The position numbers and the translations under genes were made by a program. 64,000 bases of DNA from Clostridiaceae bacterium (lineage in GTDB: Bacteria > Bacillota > Clostridia > TANB77 > CAG-508). Of the stretch, positions 28,991-35,883 are shown piece after piece. The stretch's first letter is position 1, and every line of letters starts with the position of its first letter. The notes under the pieces are model-generated. The model had not been told where the DNA came from. It did not search any database and was given only the letters and a program-made list of their open reading frames with translations. The stretch lies in NCBI GenBank assembly GCA_021771025.1, contig JAETPW010000002.1:1-64000 (forward strand), given 5' to 3'.

Positions 28991-30211
28991 CTAGCGATAC
29001 ATCATTCCACTGTTTGACATTTTGATGACAAGAGTTGTCCCAATGATGACCATAACAGATATAGATGTTAATATGGCTAGCAAAATCTTGAAAATGTCAC
29101 CCATTTGATCAAGTAGTGATACGATTTTTTTGTCAGCAATTGGTTCACATAGGCTTGCCACCAGCTTATAGGATATGGTTAGAATCCCTAATTTTAAAAT
29201 AGGCAAAATACAAATTCCAATAACAACAATAACACCGATAAAACTGATTGCATTTTTCAGGATAATTCCACATCCTAGTACGGTGTCGACTGCATCTCCT
29301 AGGATTTTTCCCACTACTGGTACAGCACTACTAACTATGGCTTTTGTTGTTTTAGCGGTAATTCCATCTACACTACTAGAAAGTGTTCCTTCTAGTGAAA
29401 TGACTCCTACAAAAATAGTAAGAATTATTCCTAGAAACCAGACTACTCCAGATTTTAAGAATTTTGAAATTTTATCTAATTGAATTTGATCAGAAATTTT
29501 CGATACTATCGTGAAAGCTGCGATCAATAAGGTAAGGGGAATAAGAATATTTTCCATTAAATTTCCGATTAAATTAATCATAAACAAGATGATTGGTTCT
29601 AATACTCCACTAGTAGTAATACTTCCCGTATATAGCATCAGAGAAATTAATAAAGGGACTAAGCAATTCATGAATCCTACTAAATTTCCTGCGGTATCTT
29701 TAACCATAGTGATAATATCAGAGAAATTGCTCATAATAACGGTAACAATGGCTATGTATTGCACATAAAAAATCAATTTAGCTATGGTATCATTTTCTAA
29801 GTTTTCACTTACTGATTTTAATATGCTATGAATCATAATAATGGCTAATATACTAATTAAACTTTTTATTCCTAGCTGGACTTCATTTCCTAGTAATCCA
29901 AATGCTTTTTGCATAAGGGAATTATTATCTACTTCGCCCTTAATCGCTGAATTTAATAATTCTTGTAGATCCATTCCTTCAAAAAATTCTCCGGAATATT
30001 CTTCAGCATTTTCAATAAAATCACTAATGCCGAAAGACGTTTGTTGATTGCTAAGTTCCTCCTCCCAAGATATATCTGTTTTCGTATTTGGCGTATCAGC
30101 AGCTAAAGAAGGAAGGGGAATAACGATCAATGCTAGCAAAATAAAGCACATAACAAAAATTCCTAAACTGCCCAAAGAATATTTTTGTTTATTTCGATCA
30201 TTCATTTTCAC
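28991..30211 (-). CDS. spoIIIAE: Stage III sporulation protein AE
   Basis: 406 residues: signal peptide (about 15-38), a soluble region, then about eight hydrophobic segments typical of SpoIIIAE. The family is an integral membrane component of the SpoIIIA export-like apparatus in the engulfing mother-cell membrane. The frame is intact and has no in-frame CGG. The preceding gap (30212-30379) holds copy C of the structured repeat. Confidence 0.9.
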   Translation of the reverse strand: MKMNDRNKQKYSLGSLGIFVMCFILLALIVIPLPSLAADTPNTKTDISWEEELSNQQTSFGISDFIENAEEYSGEFFEGMDLQELLNSAIKGEVDNNSLMQKAFGLLGNEVQLGIKSLISILAIIMIHSILKSVSENLENDTIAKLIFYVQYIAIVTVIMSNFSDIITMVKDTAGNLVGFMNCLVPLLISLMLYTGSITTSGVLEPIILFMINLIGNLMENILIPLTLLIAAFTIVSKISDQIQLDKISKFLKSGVVWFLGIILTIFVGVISLEGTLSSSVDGITAKTTKAIVSSAVPVVGKILGDAVDTVLGCGIILKNAISFIGVIVVIGICILPILKLGILTISYKLVASLCEPIADKKIVSLLDQMGDIFKILLAILTSISVMVIIGTTLVIKMSNSGMMYR

Positions 30212-30244
30212 ATTCTTCTCTTCCCCCTTCTAATTTTTTACCCA

Positions 30245-30378
30245 TTTGCTATTTTATTTTCTCTTATTTTTCATTAGTTCCCCTTTAACTCCGTCAATCT
30301 GAAAAACCGATAACAGGCTTTGACGTATAGAGACTAAGGTTTTTTAAAACAGCCCTACCATTGAAGGTTAAATAGCAA
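30245..30378. repeat. Structured repeat element, diverged copy C
   Basis: Keeps CCGATAACAGGCT and the helix partner pair, here AAAAACC with GGTTTTT instead of AAAATCC with GGATTTT, i.e. compensating changes relative to copies A and B. Short arms TTGCTATTT/AAATAGCAA close it. It sits inside the spoIIIA operon between spoIIIAD and spoIIIAE. Confidence 0.6.
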
Positions 30379-30379
30379 C

Positions 30380-30766
30380 TTAAGGTAATATTTTAACAAT
30401 TAATTCCAGCAAGCTCGACAAAATAGGAACCGCCATAGCCACAATCACAATTTTACTTCCGATTTCTATTTTGCTTGCAATAGCCCCCTCTCCTGAATCT
30501 CGACAGATACTGACGGCAAATTCAGATAAAAAAGCAATTCCTGTAATTTTAATAAGTAAACTAATAAATCCCATGTTAATTGAACTTTTATTGGCAATCG
30601 TCTGAATTAAGTTCATGATTCCACTTAACTTGTCCATGACCAAAACAAGAATCAATACTCCTACCAATAAACTGACGTATATCGCAAATTCTGGTCTATA
30701 TTGTTTTAATAAAATAATAATAATTAAACCAATTAAAGCTACTCCAATAATTTTAATAACTTCCAT
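30380..30766 (-). CDS. spoIIIAD: Stage III sporulation protein AD
   Basis: About 128 residues from the ATG at 30766 (MEVIKIIGVALIG), which fits the family better than the frame's first ATG at 30817. Three to four membrane segments; ends with LLELIVKILP as in SpoIIIAD. It acts with SpoIIIAC in the membrane core of the channel. A nine-pair hairpin (GGTTGATTT/AAATCAACC) separates the AAAAGGAG ribosome site from this start. Confidence 0.88.
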   Translation of the reverse strand: MEVIKIIGVALIGLIIIILLKQYRPEFAIYVSLLVGVLILVLVMDKLSGIMNLIQTIANKSSINMGFISLLIKITGIAFLSEFAVSICRDSGEGAIASKIEIGSKIVIVAMAVPILSSLLELIVKILP

Positions 30767-30883
30767 TTTCTTAGTATAGGTTGATTTTTTTAAATCAACC
30801 CATTCTCCTTTTCCCAAATTGGTAAATTTTTAGCTTACCTAAAGCTAGATGGGTGGAAATTATTTTTCAACCACATCTTTATG
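30767..30883 (-). promoter_or_regulatory. Structured leader module before spoIIIAD
   Basis: Minus strand order: stem-loop around AAAAATAATTT, a GGTAA/TTACC pairing with TAAGCT, the ribosome site AAAAGGAG, hairpin GGTTGATTT/AAATCAACC, then CTAAGAAA and ATG. The 122-base gap before spoIIIAC has the same parts in the same order. The shared layout with sequence changes inside the stems suggests a selected RNA structure. Confidence 0.6.
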
Positions 30884-31078
30884 TTATAGATTAAAAATTG
30901 TTCTTACTGTATCAAACAATCCACTGATTTCTTTAATTACCATAGTAAGAACAATAACCAGACCAGCTAATGTAGTCATCATGGCTTGATCTTCTCTTCC
31001 TGCCCTTACTAACACTTGGTGTAATACTGCTACCAGAATTCCAATTGCTGCAATTTTAAACAATAAATTAATATCCAT
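30884..31078 (-). CDS. spoIIIAC: Stage III sporulation protein AC
   Basis: 64 residues, two membrane segments, with the SpoIIIAC core VLVRAGREDQAMMTTLAG; length is exactly that of the family. It starts with ATGGAT after a SD-hairpin-ATG arrangement like that of spoIIIAD. Confidence 0.93.
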   Translation of the reverse strand: MDINLLFKIAAIGILVAVLHQVLVRAGREDQAMMTTLAGLVIVLTMVIKEISGLFDTVRTIFNL

Positions 31079-31200
31079 CTTTTCTAGCCTATGTTAACTT
31101 GAAAAGCCAACATTTTCCCCTTTCTTCATATTGGTAAACACCTAAAGCTTACCTAGACTGGTTGGATGAAAATTATTTTTCATCCTTTGGTTTTCTTCCT
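31079..31200 (-). promoter_or_regulatory. Structured leader module before spoIIIAC
   Basis: Minus strand: perfect stem GGATGAAA/TTTCATCC with loop AATAAT, then GGTAA paired with TTACC, ribosome site GAAAGGGG, hairpin TGTTGGC/GTTAACA, then CTAGAAAAG and ATG. It corresponds part by part to the module before spoIIIAD. Confidence 0.6.
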
Positions 31201-31711
31201 TTAAATCAATAAAATAACAAGAGCTAAACCAATCGTTGTTCCCAACTTTTGATAGAGTTTTTCATTTTTTTGCTTTTCCTCTCTTGCTTGTTTGATTTGT
31301 TTACTTAAAAATTCTTCTGTTACTTCAATTTGGCTCATTTGTCCATCTACATCAGTCATACCGTAACAATTTTGACAACGTTTTTATTGCCTGTTTATCT
31401 TCTCCATTTAGATTGAGATCAGTTTCATCAATCGCCCTTTCCCAAGCTACACCAATTGACTCTGCCTCTAATAAATCATTGGTCTTATGAAAAACAGAGG
31501 CCATATTTGGTGACATATTCTTACTTATTTCTTGAAAAATTTCAGGAATAGGTTCATAGGTATATTTGATTTTTGTTTTTAGTATCGTTAACGCATTTCT
31601 CATGTCTTCTAATTGAAGTACACGATAGCGATATTTTTGGGCTGCCATTTTCCCTACGAGCATAGATCCAAGAAATACTAGTCCAAGTAAAATAAATTTG
31701 ATTAGTTGCAT
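31201..31711 (-). CDS. spoIIIAB: Stage III sporulation protein AB, with one CGG frame change
   Basis: The start at 31711 has AGGAGG upstream. Unshifted reading stops at 31352 after LSKLLRYD, losing the last third. Skipping the C of the CGG at 31361-31363 gives 169 residues: N-terminal anchor (5-22), KMAAQKYRYRVLQLEDMRNA, then SKLLGMTDVDGQ and the family's C-terminal coiled coil and membrane segment (KNEKLYQKLGTTIGLALVIL). The glycine at residue 117 is the conserved one of the LG-x-T/S-D motif. Confidence 0.88.
31361..31363 (-). other. CGG +1 recoding site in spoIIIAB
   Basis: In-frame codon 117; context TTG-TTA-CGG-TAT. +1 reading gives GGT ATG ACT GAT (G-M-T-D). Confidence 0.75.
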
Positions 31712-31867
31712 AAACTTAACCTCCTTTGCTCTATAATGGGCAGACCCTACCCTGAGCATTTTTGTGCTAATGGTCTTACCCTTCTAGTGCAACTTGTCCG
31801 TTTTCTTACCTTATTATATGCTTGCTTTACCAAAATAGAACAAAAGATAAAAATAAATTGTACCCAA
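31712..31867 (-). promoter_or_regulatory. Structured gap between spoIIIAA and spoIIIAB
   Basis: No gene is visible. The minus strand contains AGACC paired with GGTCT around an inner AGCA/TGCT hairpin (about 31738-31780), followed by the AGGAGG ribosome site. It is another unusually long intercistronic gap for this operon. Confidence 0.4.
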
Positions 31868-32739
31868 TTATCCTTCTAAGAAAATTATTTTTTCAATCAG
31901 ATGGGATTCAATTAGGTTGTTAACAGGAGAATGGCTTTTGATGTCTTCTAAGTTTTTTCCGTGCATGGTAAAAATCCCCTTTACTCCTGAATGGAAGGCT
32001 TGTTTTATGGCTTCTATGTCTTGCTCGTTTCCGATTTCATCACAAGCAACTACTTCTGGCGCCATTGAGCGTATTAGCATACGGAGACCTTGTGCTTTAT
32101 CAACGTTTTCGATTACGTCTGTTCGTATTCCTATGTCGTTTTGAGGAATTCCTTTGAAACAGGCAGCAATTTCTCCTCTTTCATCAACTACTCCACAGGT
32201 TTTTCCGAGTGAATTGATATTCGGGTATTCCATCACTGATCATGCGGATAAGATCTCGCAGTATGGTTGTTTTTCCTTTTCCCGGAGGAGATACGATCAG
32301 GGTATTGGCTACTTGATTGTTTTGAATGATTTGGGGTAGTACTTTTAAACAACAGCCTTTTACTTCTCTGGCGATTCGAAAGTTTAGGCTAGAGATATAT
32401 TTTATGTTGATAATTTTTCCTTTTTCTAGGATACATGATCCTGTTATGCCGAATACGATGCCCTCCTTTGATGGTTAAGAAACCTTCACAAATTTGATTT
32501 TGATAAGCATAAATGGAATTCTCACATAGACGTTCTATGGTTTGTAAGATTTCTTGTTGGGATATGCAATAATTTACTATGGCATCAGCTTGTCTGGTTT
32601 TTAGGATAATTGGTCTTTGGGTACGAATTCTTATTTCTTGTAATAAGGGAAGTAAGTTACTTTGCTTGTCCTTTACTTCTAATAAGATTGAGCGAACTGA
32701 ATAAGGAAAATAATTAATAATTTCTTCAAATTGATCCAT
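31868..32739 (-). CDS. spoIIIAA: Stage III sporulation protein AA, with two CGG frame changes
   Basis: Unshifted reading gives only 116 residues, ending near 32389. Skipping the C of the CGGs at 32449-32451 and 32205-32207 gives 289 residues collinear with SpoIIIAA, the ATPase of the SpoIIIA channel. The first shift restores TIKGGHRIGITGS; the middle frame holds the Walker A loop SPPGKGKTT; the second restores QFTGKTCGVVDERGEIAAC and the Walker B region (VVACDEIG). Both shifts are needed, and the ATP site lies between them. The start has AGGAG upstream. The glycines made at the sites (97, 178) match conserved ones. Confidence 0.9.
32205..32207 (-). other. CGG +1 recoding site 2 in spoIIIAA
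   Basis: In frame only after the first shift; context TTC-ACT-CGG-AAA. +1 reading gives GGA AAA ACC TGT (G-K-T-C). Confidence 0.75.
32449..32451 (-). other. CGG +1 recoding site 1 in spoIIIAA
   Basis: Codon 97 of the unshifted frame; context CGT-ATT-CGG-CAT. +1 reading gives GGC ATA ACA GGA (G-I-T-G). Confidence 0.75.
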
Positions 32740-32775
32740 TTTTCTCCTTTCACTTTTTTTGAATTTATGAATACG

Positions 32776-32811
32776 AAAAAAAGCATATGGTATACCATAT
32801 GCTTTTTTTCA
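32776..32811. terminator. Bidirectional intrinsic terminator
   Basis: A-run, GCATATGGTATACCATATGC palindrome, T-run, between the anchored-protein gene (ending 32922) and spoIIIAA. The bases after it on the minus strand (CATATG, 14-base spacer, CATAAATT) loosely resemble a sigma-E promoter for spoIIIAA, which is tentative. Confidence 0.7.
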
Positions 32812-32921
32812 TAAAATAGAACTACTTTATTCAATTCTTTTATTATTCGGGTAATGATTTTGTTTAGTTTAGCTTTAAGTAACTATTGTTTTTAACTTTC
32901 TATTAATCACTTTTCTTATTA

Positions 32922-34646
32922 CTAATCAGTAAGGATAATGGCATCAACTACTCCTTCTTGTTCATCTTTTTCAAGTGTTACTGTATAGGTTCGACTTGCG
33001 TTGATCTCTGCTTCATTATCTACTATTTCATCGTGATAATAAACGTTAATGATGTATGGACTATCGAAATTTTCATTGTTTTGGTTTACTTCTTGAATCA
33101 TGGATTTTACCAAAGATCCTTTTATTCTTCCTTCATATTTTTGGAATTTTTGATTGAAGGCTGTTTTTCCTACCTCATTTAACTGATCTGATTGATCTAG
33201 TTCGTCTGAACTATTATTCGTCATTGAACTTGATGTTTGATTATATAACATTAGTCCTAAGCCTGTTACAGGATTAACGTAAAGTAAAGGGTTTTCGCTT
33301 TCTTCTAAACCTAATTCTTCCATCTGTGAACGATTTATTTCCATAATGCGATTTCCTGCTGCCGCTAGGAAATTTTGAAGTTGTTCTGATTCTAACTCAT
33401 TTAGTAACATAGTATTATCTTTTGTTAATGAGTCAATTGTAGTAGAAGAATCAAAGGAAATGGTGTTTTCTAGTTGATAATGATATCCTACTTCATGACC
33501 ATTACTTGTCATGGCCATCTGAACGGTGTAATTTTCTGTTACTTTTTCCCAATTACCTTGATTTTGGAATTGTGCTGCTAATACTATTTCTGCTGTATTT
33601 TCTTTTTGTTTGACATTTATTTTGGCTTCATATGTCATTTTTTCTGCTGTATTTTGAGTGGTAAACGTAATGGAAAAATCTTCGTTTTCGATAACCATTT
33701 GAATGGATGAATTAGCTTGCTTAATAACGTTTATGGTTAAGTCAGGTATGGTTTGCTTACTTATTTGATTGATTATTTCTTCAATGTCACTTGCTTCTAT
33801 TTTCATCAAATTGTTGTTTCTGCTTGAAGTTCCTTTACTTGCTTTCTCTACACTCTGTATTTCGTCCAAAAAGTTGTTTATTTTGCTAAGTAACATCTGA
33901 TCTTCTTTGGCTGATGTTAATAATGCTACTAGTAATGATTTTATTTTGTCTGATGTTAGTGTCAGTGAATACGTTGTCTTGTCGTCTGTTTTATTTTTAG
34001 TGAATAATTCTACTGGTAATTGTTCATCAAGAATTGGCTGATAACGATTGATCAATTGTTGCTTTTCTTCTTCTGTAAATACTATTCCGTTTGAGGTTTG
34101 ACTGTTTGCGGTATTCCATTCTATTTTGTTTGGGATACCTTCACTATTTAACCCTAATTTTTCACATAAGTCTGGTAAATTTTTATTTTGCACCGTAATA
34201 TATTTTTTACCAATATACTCTGTTTGAAGTCCAAATTTGTCATTATCTTGACGATAAGTAAATGGAAATACTACATTTGGTGCGTACGCAATTTTGATTG
34301 TTTGTTCTGATTGATTTTTAGAAACATTAGCTTTCCCGTTAAAATTGATGGAAAGGTCATTAATCCCTTTTAGTTCTTGTTCCATTCCAGGCATTTTAAC
34401 TTTTGTTTTAAATGATCCCTGATCGGTATAGGCGACAGTATTCTTTTTTTCAAAATAATTGTCCCACTCATTGGCTGTTTCTTCATTTTCACTGGTTATC
34501 ATTTGCCCTGCATACTGAAAAAATAGTTGTTTATTGTTTTTCCACATATCGGTGAAAAAGTACGTATAAACAAATCCTCCGATTAAGAGTAAAATAATCA
34601 GTATGATACAAATGATGATCATTGTTTTTAATTTTTTTGTTTTCAT
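32922..34646 (-). CDS. Membrane-anchored extracytoplasmic protein, unknown function
   Basis: About 574 residues from the ATG at 34646, which follows AAGGGG; the frame opens further upstream at 34706, inside the end of yebC. One membrane anchor (about 8-30) precedes a large Thr/Asn/Gln-rich extracytoplasmic part. No catalytic motif is recognisable. It contains repeated beta-strand-like segments (for example IKIAYAPN, ITFTTQNTAE) as in the large clostridial anchored proteins found near sporulation loci. Confidence 0.65.
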   Translation of the reverse strand: MKTKKLKTMIIICIILIILLLIGGFVYTYFFTDMWKNNKQLFFQYAGQMITSENEETANEWDNYFEKKNTVAYTDQGSFKTKVKMPGMEQELKGINDLSINFNGKANVSKNQSEQTIKIAYAPNVVFPFTYRQDNDKFGLQTEYIGKKYITVQNKNLPDLCEKLGLNSEGIPNKIEWNTANSQTSNGIVFTEEEKQQLINRYQPILDEQLPVELFTKNKTDDKTTYSLTLTSDKIKSLLVALLTSAKEDQMLLSKINNFLDEIQSVEKASKGTSSRNNNLMKIEASDIEEIINQISKQTIPDLTINVIKQANSSIQMVIENEDFSITFTTQNTAEKMTYEAKINVKQKENTAEIVLAAQFQNQGNWEKVTENYTVQMAMTSNGHEVGYHYQLENTISFDSSTTIDSLTKDNTMLLNELESEQLQNFLAAAGNRIMEINRSQMEELGLEESENPLLYVNPVTGLGLMLYNQTSSSMTNNSSDELDQSDQLNEVGKTAFNQKFQKYEGRIKGSLVKSMIQEVNQNNENFDSPYIINVYYHDEIVDNEAEINASRTYTVTLEKDEQEGVVDAIILTD

Positions 34647-34668
34647 TGGCATCCCCTTCTTTTTCCTT

Positions 34669-35394
34669 TTATTCTTCCCAATTATGATATACATTAGATA
34701 CATCATCTAGTTCGTCTAAACGTTCTAACAAACGTTCCATTTTTTCGGTTCCTTTTTCGTCTAAGCTAACGGTTGTGGTTGGTACCATTTGCACAGATGC
34801 CTCTAAGAAGCTTAAGCCCTCTTCTTCTAATTTTTCACGAACTGGTGAAAAATCGGAAGGATCTGTGATGATTTGGTAGATTTCTTCTTCTGCGGAAAAG
34901 TCTTCTGCTCCCGCTTCTAGTGCAATCATCATTAATTCATCTTCGTCTTTATCTGTAGAATCTTTTTCGATGATAATAACTCCTTTTTTATTAAATAAGT
35001 AAGATACGCATCCACTTGTTCCTAAGTTTCCTCCTGCTTTGTCAAAAACGTGCCTAACATCGGCAGCTGTTCTGTTTTTGTTGTCTGTTGCTGCTTCTAC
35101 AATGACGGCTACTCCGTTTGGTCCGTATCCTTCATATACAATTTCTTCGTAATTATCAGCATTTCCTGCTCCTGATGCTTTTTTTATGGCGTTGTTGATG
35201 GTATCATTTGGCATATTGGCTGCTTTGCATTTGGCGATAACGTCTTTTAATTTTGAGTTTCCCGCTGGGTCTGGTCCTCCTTGTTTGACAGCGATTAATA
35301 ATTCTCTTCCTAATTTGGTGAAGATTTTTCCTCTCGCTGCATCTGTTTTTCCTTTCTTGGCTTGAATGTTGGCCCATTTTGAATGTCCTGACAT
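34669..35394 (-). CDS. yebC: YebC/PmpR-type protein
   Basis: 241 residues with the family start [18 protein letters not shown], the [17 protein letters not shown] core and the C-terminal [14 protein letters not shown]. YebC proteins were described as DNA-binding regulators, and members are now linked to relief of ribosome stalling on difficult sequences such as proline runs. Its presence beside genes that need recoding is probably chance, because yebC is near-universal. AAAGGAGG precedes the ATG. Confidence 0.93.
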   Translation of the reverse strand: MSGHSKWANIQAKKGKTDAARGKIFTKLGRELLIAVKQGGPDPAGNSKLKDVIAKCKAANMPNDTINNAIKKASGAGNADNYEEIVYEGYGPNGVAVIVEAATDNKNRTAADVRHVFDKAGGNLGTSGCVSYLFNKKGVIIIEKDSTDKDEDELMMIALEAGAEDFSAEEEIYQIITDPSDFSPVREKLEEEGLSFLEASVQMVPTTTVSLDEKGTEKMERLLERLDELDDVSNVYHNWEE

Positions 35395-35738
35395 GACTGT
35401 TTCCTCCTTTATTCTTCTCTTTGTTTTCGAGGATTATTGTATCATATTATTTTTTATTTGTGTAGCCTTTTTGCAAATAAATTGTTTTTATTCGTTTTGT
35501 TTCGCCCACAATTCATCGTAATATCAGCTTATAGCAAAGTAAAAATCGTTGATATTTCAACGTTCTCTTAATTTTGCTTTCGTTTTTTTTCGCCCACAAT
35601 GATTCCTAAATATAAATGATTTCATTTGGTATACATATTTAGTTACCATTACAAATGTACTACAATTTTATCAGTTTGTTGTACGTTTGTAAGCAGTATT
35701 TTCTTAAAATGATAAAAAAGTAAAAAATGAGGTTTTCC
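35395..35738. other. Gap of 344 bases without a recognisable gene
   Basis: Very AT-rich. Contains TCGCCCACAAT twice in the same orientation (near 35504 and 35590) and no open frame with a ribosome site. It separates the Jet operon from yebC and may be decayed sequence. Confidence 0.4.
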
Positions 35739-35876
35739 TTAATTTTGTAGCAAAAGCGGATACTCATCAAATAATTCCAACATAAAATACAATTTTTCCT
35801 TTTCCGTTATGTGAGCCAGCATAGGTAACTCGTACTTTTTCAAAAAATCTCGTGTCATGCTAGGAGAATCAGGCAT
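35739..35876 (-). CDS. Small ORF downstream of jetC
   Basis: 45 codons (MPDSPSMTRDFLKKYELPML at the start), beginning eight bases after the jetC stop. It looks protein-like (amphipathic, acidic end EKEKLYFMLELFDEY) but I recognise no family, and no strong ribosome site is present. It could be a remnant of a fifth gene of the operon. Confidence 0.35.
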   Translation of the reverse strand: MPDSPSMTRDFLKKYELPMLAHITEKEKLYFMLELFDEYPLLLQN

Positions 35877-35883
35877 TTTATTT

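Noticed and set aside
27491..32739. Reading the spoIIIA frame breaks as ordinary pseudogene decay or random sequencing indels
   Set aside because: All breaks in three genes fall on in-frame CGG, with the same +1 direction and conserved glycine outcome; random indels would scatter over homopolymers and directions. A systematic extra-C artifact is not fully excluded and is listed as a refuting test.
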